A stretch of 64,000 bases of DNA from Paracamarosporium sp. OC-R06-R3 (Eukaryota; Ascomycota; Dothideomycetes; Pleosporales; Didymosphaeriaceae), in the NCBI GenBank assembly GCA_019828545.1, contig JACVRA010000210.1:531-64530 (forward strand), written 5' to 3'. The notes under the pieces were generated by a model that saw only the letters and a program-made list of their open reading frames with translations, was not told where the DNA came from and searched no databases. This document shows, one piece after another, positions 11,901-22,763 of this stretch (the first letter of the stretch is position 1; every line of letters begins with the position of its first letter). A program made the position numbers and the translations under genes.

Positions 11901-13396
11901 CTGGGGAAGTGACACACCGCAGTGGAGGTATTGATAAAGAACTCCAGCAACAAATGCGGCAGGCGCGCAGAGATCTGATGCAAACGCGCATTTCCGAGTC
12001 CGAAGAGCGCCTCACAGAATCAATCAAGCAGCTGGAGTCTCGCTTAAGAGACGCTCGACATCTCCAAATCCTAGCCCCGATCCAGCCTAAGACCCGAGAG
12101 ATCGTCATTCATGCAGCAGGTCGGCTTTCGGCGAAGCTCAAGTGGGCTCGCATTGAAATCTGGCGCATGAAGTGCCACCGAGATATCCTAGCTCAAGTTC
12201 TGGATGATGAGAAGCATACACTCGGTGTTCCAGCACCCAGCGAGCGTGCTCCGTCCACGTCACAGATATCTACTCAACAATCTACAAGAACAGCAAGAAT
12301 AGGTAGCTTAGCGCGCCTAAGCTCGAAGACAAGCTCTCCTACCAACACGAACAAACCACCTCTATCACCAACATCCGCTCGACCCGGAACCAGATCATCG
12401 CGAGATACCGATCTCGGCGGGGATGATATGTTCAAAACACCACCAGAAACCACACACTCCAGTCCCAACATGCCACCAGCTCCCTTCACACTCCCTCCCA
12501 TCTCGCTGAGCCCTCACATATCGACACACAGACCCTCGCTAGCCAGCTCCATGGCCCAGTCGCCCAAGCTTGCGCCCCATGAGCCCCGCCCCTCCATATC
12601 TACTCTCGATGACATAGCTGTCAGCTCCGACGGCGCGTCTGATGTTGGATCGCAGTATACTACACCGCCGCATTCTATGGAACGTGCGAGACCGGAGCCT
12701 AGGACACCTGAAGTGGACGGGCTGCACTTGGACGACTCCGAATCGGAAGCTGAACAGCCATTCGCCCCTTCAACTGGATCCCCCGAATCGCGATCCAAAG
12801 TCCGAAGGAGCCTGCACCGCACGCTACGGGATTCACATGGTAGCTCTTCGCACCGTCGTGGGCACAAAGCAAGAGACTCTGCGTCGACTATCATGAGCAA
12901 CGAATCGGAAGGCGAAGGCCTAGCGCGTACAAAGGGAAGCTTCACAGTGCACGGGAAGAAGGCTTCTGTCATCCAATTCGGCCCTGACTGGCACAACACA
13001 CCCGCGGAAGAGAGACTCAAGACGCGGAAGCAAGCGCAGGAAGCGATGCAAGAAGCCGGTTCTGCAGATGAGAAAGACGGCAGCATCATCAGCGAGGGCA
13101 CTGCGGCCGCGCTTGCTGCAATCGCAGCCAAAGAAGGCGATGCCACCGCCCGGAGGCCTTCCTCAAGTGAGGTGCGCAAACAACGGCACGTTTCTTCGCA
13201 GACCATCACGCCTGCCAGCTACAAGCGGTCTGTCGACGGCCACGACACCGACTCTGACTCCGCATCCCAAATGAGCGAGATCCTCGAGGAGTCCCAGCCG
13301 ACGCATCCCAAAGAGGAGCCGCGCCGTGCCTCGACCGACGAGAACTCTCAACGGCCTCACCTGGCGGGTCCCAATCCCCAGACCGTCGAGGCCTAA
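8999..13396 (+). CDS. SYT1: SYT1-like Sec7-PH Arf guanine-nucleotide exchange factor
   Basis: Two exons, 8999-10814 and 10863-13396, around a 48-bp intron (branch GCTAAC), give 1449 residues. The N-terminal 500 residues are Ser/Pro-rich and probably disordered. A Sec7 domain follows (about 500-700) with PGHYLERMEQNNIGKSAIASYL and, in LPKETQQIDRVL, the catalytic glutamic finger. Its end (INPDKAYFISFSIVILHTDFFNKNNKRKM) is rebuilt across the splice. A PH domain spans about 785-915 (VGVLWRKDNKRKK..DLNDWLAMLNYTA), then a helical segment rich in E/R/Q at about 950-1060 and a disordered Ser/Pro tail. This order fits the fungal Syt1 exchange factors that load Arf-type GTPases with GTP at Golgi membranes. 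The start is the first ATG of the open frame. Function is inferred from family. Confidence 0.92.
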
Positions 13397-14807
13397 ACCG
13401 CCCTGCTTCTCCTCTCCTTCCTTTAGCGTAATCTCATAGCATTTTGGCCGCAAAAGCGTTTCTCTAATCCCGGAAGCTTTCCTTCCTACCGTGTCGCTCC
13501 CTGCATACCCGCATTCCCTTTTTTCTTTTCCTTTTTTTTTCTTTTTTCTCTTCTCTTCTTCTCGCGACGATAGCACGGCGCCGGTGGGGTTCTTCTCTTT
13601 TTCTACTCCAACAACGACATGACTGCTTTTTTTCTCTTTTGCTTTTTTGTCTGTCTGTCTGTCTTTTTCTTCTTTTTTTGTTTCGTACTTGGTGCGTGTG
13701 TGTGTGCGTGCGTGCGTGTGTGCGTTTGGAAACATACCCGTGCGCTTTGGGCTGTATATGTATAGACTTGCGATTGGATTGGTTCGTTGGTTCGTTGGAT
13801 GGATGGATGGATGGATGGATATGTGTGTGGTGTTTTTGGGTATTTGTGTGCGTGTTGGTAGGTGGTGTTTTGTAGGTTAGAGAGTAGGGATGGGGTTGTG
13901 GTGGTGGGGGGGTTGTGTAAGGGGTGAGATAGAGCGTGGGTGGAGCGGTGCGTCGGGAGAAAATGCGTGCGTATATACCTGATGTTGTTTGATGAATGGA
14001 GGTGTTTTTAAGGTTTGAGTGTGCGGAGTGGAATGAGTGTGCTTGTGCTTGTGATGTCTGCTATGCTATGGTACTTGGATGTCGTGTGGTTGAGGTTGTG
14101 CATGGCTGGTTTGCTGTTGAGACGTCTGGCGGGGTTGTGGGGTGTTTTAGCGTAGTAGAGTTATGGGCTGGGAGTTTGGGACGGGGGGTAAATAGTGGTC
14201 TCGCGTCGTTTTCAAGGAACCGGAATACTTGGTTCATGCCAGCGGTGAAAACTACTTCAGATGGACATTTTGACTAGTACGCGTGGAGAGGATGTAGGTA
14301 GGAGGGCTTGTTAGGATTGTATGCGAAGGTAGGAGTGTACCTTTGCATCTTAGAGGTGCGAGTGCGTGGGGATAGGTCGGTTTGGCTTGTCCGGTGTTAT
14401 TCTTCTGAGTATTGTGTTGTGGGTTGTCTTGAGCCTTGTACGGTGGTGCTACTTGCTCATCCTGCTTCTAGCACAAGTTCATTCCCATCGCATCCATGAT
14501 TGCCCCTACAACATGCTCTACCGCTCTTCGAGAGAACACCAGTCTACTCAGATATCGTAGCTTAGCTTCACGTTGCGCGTGCCGAGGGACGTGGTATCTC
14601 CGCTGTATCTCCGCCGCGCTACCCCACACTGCCGAGGTACATCTACGCGACATGCACGTTGCTGCGAGCGTCGACCTCGATTCTGAATTGTTCCCGCGGC
14701 TTGTTTTCTCTGGATTCATAACGACGAGTTGTTGTTTTACCTTCACGTATCGCTCTACATATACTTCTTTCCTACCCCGAAGTTCGATTCCAGTTTGGTA
14801 GGACAGC
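13397..14807. other. Intergenic with low-complexity and microsatellite DNA
   Basis: There is a T-rich, CT-rich stretch after the SYT1-like stop codon (probable 3' UTR), then GTCT repeats at 13649-13664, GTGT/GTGC repeats at 13691-13726 and GGAT repeats at 13797-13820. The next 500 bp are strongly G/T-rich on the + strand. I see no gene. The last 100 bp should contain the promoter of the short-chain dehydrogenase. Confidence 0.6.
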
Positions 14808-15874
14808 ATGGCGGATGATCTTCGCGCTGAGAAGCTCTTCAGCTTCGACAAGCATGTCGTGCTGGTTACGGGCGGCGCAAGCGGGCTGGGAGAAATGGCT
14901 GCGGAGGCCTTCGTCGTAAACGGAGCGCGCGTTTTCATCGCGAGCAGGAAGGAATCCGTACGTTTGTCCCGCCGCTCTACCCGATATCCCCATCCATCGA
15001 CCCATCTCTAACCAGCCCGCCACCCAGGAACTCAAAAAGACAAGCGACAGGCTGAACAAGCTGGGCCCGGGAACATGCTCGTACATCGTCGCGGACCTGA
15101 AGGACAAAGCAGGCTGCGTCGCGCTCTGCGAGCAAGTAAAGAAGCAAACTGACCGCCTGACCGTACTCCTGAATAACTCGGGCGCTACCTGGGGCGCGGA
15201 TTACTACGATTTCCCCGAGAGCGGATGGGACAAGTTGATGGCGCTCAACGTGAAGTCCATCTTCTACGTTACGGTCGGCCTCGAGCCTTTACTCCTGAAG
15301 GGCGCAACGCCCGCGTCTCCCAGCAGAGTCATCAACATTGCGAGTATAGCGGGGATCCAGACGGTGGATGTCACGGTTGGGGAGGGAGGCGGTCTTGCGC
15401 AGCCGGGGCATGGCACGTTTAGTTATGGGCCGAGCAAGGCGGCGTGTATCCATTTGAGTAAGATGCAGGCGAGTAAGTTAGCGCCGAGGAATATCTTGGT
15501 TAATGTGATTTGTCCGGGGGTGTTTCCGAGTAAGATGGTAAGTGGCTCTCCGTATACATCCCCTCCACTTCTTTTTATCCCGCCCTTTCCTTCTCCCTTT
15601 CCCTTTCTCTTCTTTTCTTCTCTAATTCCTTCCCTCTTTCCATGACAATCCACTAAAGAAAGATAAACAGACGTCCTTCGGCCTCTCCAAATTCAAAGAC
15701 ACGCTCGTCAGCGGACAGCCTACGGGCCGCATAGGCAAGCCGAGCGACTTCGGTGGCGTGGTGCTGTTTCTGAGTAGTGTGGCTAGTGCGCATATGACGG
15801 GGAATGTGATTGAGCTTGATGGCGGGCAGAATCTGACTGGGTGGAGGGGGAAGGTTAGGGAGAGTAAGATCTAG
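14808..15874 (+). CDS. Short-chain dehydrogenase/reductase
   Basis: Three exons, 14808-14957, 15028-15537 and 15671-15874, give 287 residues. The cofactor motif TGGASGLG is at 21-28, the NNAG-like NNSG at 99-102, the catalytic Ser at 156 (ASIAG) and YxxxK at Tyr183/Lys187 (YGPSK). The C-terminal end SSVASAHMTGNVIELDGG is typical of classical NAD(P)H-dependent SDRs. Ser and Tyr are 27 residues apart, more than the usual 13 or so, because of a Gly-rich insertion (VTVGEGGGLAQPG). For the third exon I chose the acceptor ataaacag (15670), which has a cactaaa branch site upstream; use of the earlier ctaaag would add four residues (KDKQ) in frame. The substrate cannot be told from sequence. No signal peptide, so probably cytosolic. 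Confidence 0.88.
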
Positions 15875-16106
15875 ATTGGAGAGTAAGATCTAGACGGAGG
15901 AGGGTAGGGTGAAAAGGAGATGTGAGAAACTGATCCGATGTGTGGTATCTAAGAACGTCTATTCTGTATTAAAATAAAACTTACTCAAGATCCTCCCTTG
16001 AGCTACGGCGTCCACGCAAGAGGCTACCAAGTAGCACTAGCGGCAGACTGATTGCACCGAAGGCTAGATTCATACCTCGTGAGATGTTCGCCTCTGGAAC
16101 GGCAAG

Positions 16107-17813
16107 TCATGTCTCCTTCCCGCCCTGTTTCGCCAGCGTAACCCCGAACGCAGGCACCTCCACGCTTCTCACCGTTCCACCCTCCATCTCAAAAACAAAC
16201 TCATCCAAACTCACACCACCCACCTGCAACTCATCAACATACCTCCACGTATCGCACGTCGGCGTCCCCGCATCAGCCAGCGCCGTAACATCCTGAAAGC
16301 TCGCCCTAAACATCATCTTCCCCTCCCCACCCACATCCGCGGGATACAACCTAAAGCTCAAATTCTCCCTCTCAATCCCATTAATCTCCGCATACAGCGC
16401 TCTAACATCCCTGTCCCCGATCCAAAACCCCGAAACATCAAGCCCAGGACTACTATCCTCCGCGCGCGCAACCTCAACCGTCGCATTCCCCTCCCCAACA
16501 TACCGCCCCGCAAACGCCCCGCTCGCCTGCACAACCGCGTTCTCCTCAAGCACAGGCACCATCTCCGTGGCAATTATGTCCGCATACGCATTCAGATCCG
16601 GACTTCCCTGCGTATCTGCGGCCAGGATGACGAACCCCGTGTTGTAATCTGGTACCAAGCCGACGTGCGATGCGTATAACCCGGTGTTGCCGCGTACTTG
16701 GTATACGGGTATCACGGGGGATATGGGCGTTTCTGTTAGAGCGTAGATTTCCCAGGGGCGCCCGACGGTGTTGACGAGGTTGGAGGTGTGGGATAAGGGC
16801 TTGAGCCAGTGGTTTGTGGTTGGGCGGGGGAGTAGTGTGGAGGAGAGGAGGGCGCGGAGGGCGCGCGAGAGGTCGTGCGTTGTGGAGGTTAGGCCGTTGA
16901 AGGGGGCTTCGATGGCGGGGGGAGGCGGGGAGGCGACGACGCCTGCCTTGTTCGACGGGAGGTACGTCGTGTGCGTTAGGTTTAGCGGGGCGAGTATCGA
17001 GCGCTGGAGCAGCGAGGCGTAGGTTGTGTTCGTCATGGATTCTAGCGCCCATGCGAGGATCATGTAGCCTGCGTTTGAGAGGATGGGTGTGTTTCCTGGG
17101 GAGAAGACGGGCGGGCGTTTGCCGAAGTAGGAGAGGAAGTCGGCGCGGGAGCAGGATGGGGATGCGGTTGAGCAGGGGGATTGGGACGTGTTTGTGAGGC
17201 CGGCGAGGAGGAGGTCGATCTTGCTCGTGCCGTTTGTGGGTGTGTATCGTCCGATTCCGCCGAGATGCGCGGCAAGGTCGCCGAGGGTCACGCTGTCCCA
17301 GTCGACGGTGAAGGATGAACTGGAGCTCTGCGCTGCGTCTGCGAGTTCGGGGACCCATTTGCTGACGGCGTCGTCCCAGTGCTGTTCTCCGGCCTCGATG
17401 AGAAAGACCCATGTTGTGAAGAGCGTGGTTAGGTCGCCAACTTGGAACTCGCTATCTGCGGTGATGTTTGTTGCACCATACGTTGTGTTTGCGAGTGATG
17501 GCGCGGTGTGGTGGTACTCGTATATGAAGGGTTTCGTGGAGTTTGTTTCTTCCGTGGAGAACAGGGTGATGCTGAAGGATGTGGTCGATGATGTAGGCCC
17601 GAATGTCCCGTTCAGGTTGGTTACGTAGTCGTCGAATGCTTTGGTAAGATTCTCGAACCCCGATTGTATGATGGGAGATGAGGACATCTCTGGAGGGATA
17701 GGAAATCGTGGTCCTAGTAGTGGGCAAGGAGAGAAAGGTACGTCTTGAGCCGCGGTAGGCCTTCCGGCCATGGCAAGAAGTGTTGCCAGGTAGAAAAATG
17801 CCGTTGAAACCAT
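16107..17813 (-). CDS. Secreted beta-lactamase-fold protein, catalytic motifs lost
   Basis: One uninterrupted frame of 568 residues. A signal peptide (about 1-22) is followed by a class-C beta-lactamase/penicillin-binding-like domain with many N-x-S/T sequons, consistent with secretion. In active members the first motif reads G-S-x-x-K-L-F-T; here it is GDLTTLFT (126-133), so the nucleophile Ser is Asp127 and the Lys is Thr130. The second motif Y-x-N is LSN (245-247). The usual K/H-S/T-G region reads RGNTG. All three catalytic motifs are thus altered, although the surroundings (SNAGYMILAW, LYASHVGLVPDYNTGFVILA) are well conserved. It is likely a pseudoenzyme. The C-terminal domain resembles that of fungal secreted beta-lactamase-like proteins. 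Start is the first ATG, just before the signal peptide. Confidence 0.85.
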   Translation of the reverse strand: MVSTAFFYLATLLAMAGRPTAAQDVPFSPCPLLGPRFPIPPEMSSSPIIQSGFENLTKAFDDYVTNLNGTFGPTSSTTSFSITLFSTEETNSTKPFIYEYHHTAPSLANTTYGATNITADSEFQVGDLTTLFTTWVFLIEAGEQHWDDAVSKWVPELADAAQSSSSSFTVDWDSVTLGDLAAHLGGIGRYTPTNGTSKIDLLLAGLTNTSQSPCSTASPSCSRADFLSYFGKRPPVFSPGNTPILSNAGYMILAWALESMTNTTYASLLQRSILAPLNLTHTTYLPSNKAGVVASPPPPAIEAPFNGLTSTTHDLSRALRALLSSTLLPRPTTNHWLKPLSHTSNLVNTVGRPWEIYALTETPISPVIPVYQVRGNTGLYASHVGLVPDYNTGFVILAADTQGSPDLNAYADIIATEMVPVLEENAVVQASGAFAGRYVGEGNATVEVARAEDSSPGLDVSGFWIGDRDVRALYAEINGIERENLSFRLYPADVGGEGKMMFRASFQDVTALADAGTPTCDTWRYVDELQVGGVSLDEFVFEMEGGTVRSVEVPAFGVTLAKQGGKET

Positions 17814-18321
17814 AGCGAAGGAGCGGAATTAAGCTAACAACGAACGTGATAGAGTTGGATGATGATTCCGGGCGCCATCTTCATAGATATATCTTTCATG
17901 CCACCTCCTACGCCGAATAACTCTTCGTCATTCATGTCAAAGCCTCAACGGTATTTGGCATCGTTGGGGCTGTAATTTGCGCATGGTGCCTCGAGCTACG
18001 GGGCGCCTGGCGATCTTGAACTGTAATTCAACTCCAAAAGTCCTCCCATCCGACGCTTACGAGGACACAGACAATGTAAGTAATCGTTCCATCAGTGCAG
18101 ACTTGCAGTATGGAGGTGCCAAGGACCTATGGATCTCCGAGAGGCCGCTAGTCGTCATTCGCAACGTTTGAGTGGCTCGGGCTGGGGTTGTTTCAACATG
18201 CACAGACACTTAACCATTTCGGGTCTGCGGTGCGACGGCTCACTGCCACGCTTGCGAGCTTTGAATGCACGTCGGAAAGACAGCCCTTTTCACTATTCGA
18301 ACTCCTGTCATCTCCACAAAC
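17814..18321. promoter_or_regulatory. Divergent intergenic region, beta-lactamase-like / Zn2Cys6
   Basis: A 508-bp gap that must contain both promoters. No recognisable TATA box or operator. Short frames here show no homology that I can recognise. Confidence 0.4.
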
Positions 18322-19989
18322 ATGCCGAACATCGGGCGTCCATCTCGAGCGTGCATCACCTGCAGGCGGAGAAAAGTAAAAGTAAACGTCTTTCATACGG
18401 GTCGATCGGTTGGTTGCGCGCTAATCAAATCCACAGTGCTCCGAGACTCCACCAGAGTGCCGTGGTTGCGCAAGGCTCGGTCTGTCCTGTCAGTGGAAAG
18501 ACGTCTCCATATTTCGTCGACAGGAAGATTGGGCCGAGAAACTAGTTGCGCGGAGAGTGACGCAAGCGAAGATGCTCCGTGGTGATGCAGCAGTGAAAGC
18601 ACTAGCGCTAGCTCCCGAACGCCCACTACCCGAGCAGGTAACTTTCGACATGGAAGGATGCGCCTTGCATCGTTTCTATCTGGAGTATGCATATACTTCA
18701 GGAACATGTCCGTTTCTGTATCTCGTTGCGCCCCTGTATGAGCAGTCTTCGACGCCTGCATGCCTGCACAGTGCAGTGCGTGCTGTGTCGTTGGCAACGC
18801 TAGCGAGACAGCTCAAGCGCCACGAGATAATGGAAAAGGCGCAGCGATGGTACGGGAAAGCTTTGAGGAACCTTGCCGTTGGGTTGGACCAAGTCGAAAT
18901 TGCGAAGCATGACGGCACTCTCCTTGCGGTCTCCTTGCTGGGCTTGTATGAGGTGAGCTATCAGTCTAGAAATATCTTCATCTATAGTTTTGGGATGTTG
19001 TTGATCGTACTTTGTGTTTACTTGTGATATTCAAGATGATATACTAACTCTACATCTAGACCGTCGTCTATGGTGGCACACCAGGTAACAGAGAGTTGAA
19101 TCGCATTCATAGTCGAGGTCGACTGGCGGTGCTTCGCCTGAGGGGTCCAGAGCAGTTGCAAGAGAAGGTTGGTCGTAATCTCTTCACACTGCTCTACCAT
19201 CAGCAACTCGTTGGATCTTTTTTCGATGGCGGAACCGTCATGGAGGAATACCCCTCATGGATGAAAGAGCGCTATCCGGACACTCCAGTGGCGAAGCTCG
19301 CGACCTTCATGCACCAAGTCAGCATCTTGGCGTCAGAGATAAGAAGAGCACTGAACAAGAACCACAGCGCTGAATTACGCTCATTGTTCGAGAGAGGAAA
19401 AGAGCTAGAAGACACTTTAGCAACCATCGTCGAGAAACTTCTGGTATCGTGGCCGCCTCCTGAAGAGATTTTAAAACGTATGATCGGCAGTCAACGGGAC
19501 GCTGATATACCAGACCGAACGGATTTTGACATTGGTGACTTGCCCAACGACATGAACAGATACACAAGTATCACTCGAGCCCTTGCCGCGAACCTGTTCC
19601 GCGCTGTTCGTATCAAACTTCTGCAAGCACTCAACTTAGTCGTATCATATCTGCGCGAAGACAGAGGCGACATGGATATGGACCTAATTTTGTTTGCCGA
19701 GCGCTCAAGTCAGGTCATGATGCTGGTCGCAGAAAACATTTGTAAAGACATTCCACTCGCGATTGGTGATCACGATCAGGATTGTCATCAAGGAATGCCC
19801 CGTATTCACGGGCGTTCTGTCAGAGCCTGGACCCAACTATTCCCTTTGGAAAGCGCAATGAGTGTAAAGTCATTGCCCAACCAGCAAAGAGACGGACTTA
19901 TACAAACGCTGGAGTACACCACAGGAATCCTGGGCATGAGCAACAGCGCTGTGGAAGCGATAAAAGATCAAGGATGTTTTGGAGAGTGA
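18322..19989 (+). CDS. Zn2Cys6 transcription factor
   Basis: Three exons, 18322-18381, 18437-18952 and 19060-19989, give 501 residues. The first intron splits the zinc cluster: exon 1 ends CRRRKVK and exon 2 starts CSETPPECRGC. The joined motif has all six cysteines at 11, 14, 21, 28, 31 and 38 (C-x2-C-x6-C-x6-C-x2-C-x6-C), so the splice call is secure. The second intron has the branch site tactaac. The remainder resembles the fungal-specific regulatory region that follows such clusters (LHRFYLEYAY..CLHSAVRAVSLATLARQ, KYGKALRNL-like, LLAVSLLGLYE). It is a nuclear DNA-binding regulator by family; targets are unknown. It lies about 4.9 kb from the permease/dioxygenase pair, whose promoter carries a CGG-N12-CCG inverted repeat, but a link between them is only a possibility. 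Confidence 0.9.
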
Positions 19990-20207
19990 AGAAGAACTAG
20001 AGATGATTTCTCTGGGCAGTCGCGATACAAGAAGAAATTTGTGCAAATCAACAAATCGAGAGCTGTAGATTTTCATGAGTTATTCAGCAATCTAGTGGAC
20101 TACTACGAGGCATGCTAATCACGGCAACTGTTTCATGTTAAACTCAACGCAAAGACAAAATGTCCACACGAACAAGAGCTACCAGTAGTTGTTCAAGAAA
20201 GAATCAA

Positions 20208-21511
20208 TCAAGACACCGTGTCCGTGAAACTCTCGCAATGCGGAAAATGCTGAGCTCGCACGTTCTCATGAAGCAGCTGCTCCCAACACTCGTCATCCTT
20301 GATCCCTGCGGCGTGTCAGCGTGACTTGGCTTATCCACCTAGAAACAAGCCTTTAACATCTAGATCAGAAAGACAACTTACAACAAAAGTCAGTGGTGAA
20401 CAGCATGATCACGTCGTTGTCTACGGTGCCACATTGGGGAAACACGGGCTGGTCAAATTCATACACGCGTCTGATTCCATGCGCTCGATCCGTCGAATTG
20501 CTGGTCGCGGTGCAGTTGACGTACTCTTCACCGATTGTGGTATTATAGAGGAAACGACGATGCAGACCGGGATTTGGGGACCGAGGATCAATGAATGGCA
20601 GCGGAGCAGGATCAGCTGCTGCTGTCGTTGTAGGGACAGCAGGTGTCGAGAATGGGGGTGGCTCTGACGTTGATGTCGGAGCTGGCAGCTCTGTCTCTGG
20701 AGGCCATCGCTCCTGGATCTCGGTATCGAGCGGTCCGCAACTCTCTAAATCGTCCTCTATGCACTTCAGTCAGTGGATGGAAATGGTGAGGGAATGTTAC
20801 AGTGCTGCAGTACCCACGGGCCAAAGACTTGTCTCGTGCACGAAGCAATTGCTGTTCGTCTTATACCATGTTCTGTATACGGTGTCAGTATGCAATATGA
20901 AGCTGCGGCTTCTTACATACGTTTTACCCATGACTTCATGCCAATATCCTGTGATATTCCGGGCAACGCAAAGCAAGTTCAGGTCGATATTGTACTTATA
21001 CCACTTCGTTACCCCACTCTTGAAGTAGGGCATGCGGTAACATTCGCTATAGTAATGTGTTCGTCCGTTGCGCCTCGACCACTCAGGTTGTTCAATGAAG
21101 CCGCAGTATGGAAGGCTCGTTGTGTCTGACCGCATGTTAGGTTCGGATCATGGAATTTCTGAGCGCATTGAACGCGGAGAATACCGGCAGATTCTTCGAC
21201 GTCGTACTGTGCTACATAGCAATTATCGATAGTCTTGAGCCACGTTCTACACTTCCTATTAGTAATATGTGAGAACGAATTGCAAGAGCTTACGTGTCAT
21301 TGTAGATGGCCGTTCCTCTAGTCCAACATGTGAAATTCGTCGAAGGGTTTTCATATACGTCGTAGACCTTTGCATTTGTGCACAAGCTGTATGGGCACGT
21401 TTTGCACTCTGTGGTTTTGTAAATGCTTCCAGGGATGTCTGCGGCGACGTGGCTGGCGGACAGCAGGATCATGACCACTGCGAACACCATTCTCTTTAGA
21501 AAAAAACTCAT
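20208..21511 (-). CDS. Secreted Cys-rich glycoprotein, internally duplicated
   Basis: I assembled six exons: 21511-21294, 21255-21185, 21125-20921, 20872-20814, 20756-20382 and 20305-20208, giving 341 residues. The first 24 residues are a signal peptide (MSFFLKRMVFAVVMILLSAS). The mature part is Cys-rich (36, 39, 44, 62, 75, 85, 104 and more) with several N-x-S/T sequons. A module around 60-87 (TCWTRGTAIYNDTKCRTWLKTIDNCYV, in pieces) is echoed around 150-178 (LLCVARNITG..TTWYKTNSNCFV), so it looks like a two-module protein, followed by a Pro/Thr-rich linker and a third Cys-containing region (YNTTIGEEYVNCTATSNSTD). I do not recognise the family. Exon 4's end is the least certain: GTGGGT or GTACTG donors both keep the frame. 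It could be an effector or a cell-wall protein. Confidence 0.68.
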
Positions 21512-22763
21512 GATGTTTTCGGTGGGTACTTCTAATACCGCAATGCAGTTAAGTTCTCGCTATTTATAGCGTTTATATACGTTGGTGTAGAGAGGATAGA
21601 TTTCCGAATCTGGATGTAGTCGCGAAACAATATTATCCGTCTGAGCAAGCTGTTAGATTGGGGCGTAATCGGACATACGTATCTGACGGTTAGGCGCTTG
21701 AACTTGTATATATTATATGAAAAGCTGCAGCTTATGGCTCGGCCACGAGTGAAGGCGATGTACGATTGGTCATCCTTGCATTTTAGTAGTGAACTCGAAA
21801 TGAGATAATGCAACTAGCTCAACCGTTTATCAGAAATTATCGCTTTAAAATGTACTGCAAAAGACACTTCGTGGACCTGGATCTCTTGACCAGAATATAA
21901 TGAATAACTCAGAGGTCATCACATCGCAATTTGCAGATGTCATGTCTCCCCATGAAATAGCTGGCCGTTGCCAGTCTACTTTGACTTTCAAGATGCTTTC
22001 CACTCGCCATTACAACCTCTGGCAATCGCTTACCCTCTCCATAGATAGATCTGTCGCATAGCTTGGATATTATCCGTCGAAGGCCAAGCCCTCCGATATA
22101 TGTACTGCCCTCCAGCGGTCAATGGCTGTGTGACATGGAATAACACTCCATAACACACTTTCTAGTCCAAATGTTATTATTGCCATCATAGAACCTTCGT
22201 GTGCGCCTTACGGCAGCTTGTGCAATTGCGTCATTGCTCGATATGCCTATCACTAGTATCTGCTATTTGGACTAAAATACACTGAAGACCTTGAGGTGGA
22301 ACTGGCTACGATTACCCCAATCTATGAACTATATATATTGTAATTCTGAACACTCACAGATACTGTTGGATTTTTGCTTCACTGTGCAGGGGCACATGAA
22401 TCCGCCGCTGTCATCAATGCTCACTACTCAGCAAGATTACACGCGTTTCCAAGTCAGAGTTACCGTCATTTCCTACAGTAGGATATACACAGCTATATAA
22501 TACATGTATATAGAGCGGGAGTTACTAGTTGCTCTAGCATTATGCTCAGGACACGTCTTTCAAAAATTGTAGTCTCTATTGTACTATTTGAGAATGTATC
22601 ACCAAACCTAAAGCGCATGTGCCAATGATCCTTTATTGAGTGTATCTTATTCTTTCATCTCATTGATGGCTGATATAAAATTTCGGCAGCATGCCTGAAA
22701 GTGCTCCAAGACACGGATAGCACCGTGTATTGTTTATCAACTCTGCTGGTGGTCTCGATCTAT
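21512..22763. other. AT-rich intergenic region
   Basis: About 1.25 kb with no supported gene. Reading frames are short and rich in stop codons. The part next to 21511 must hold the promoter of the Cys-rich protein gene, and the part next to 22764 the 3' end of the protease gene. Confidence 0.5.

Noticed and set aside
16546..17412. 288-codon Arg/His/Pro-rich minus-strand frame
   Set aside because: Another reading frame of the beta-lactamase-like gene on the same strand; composition is typical of a shifted GC-rich frame.
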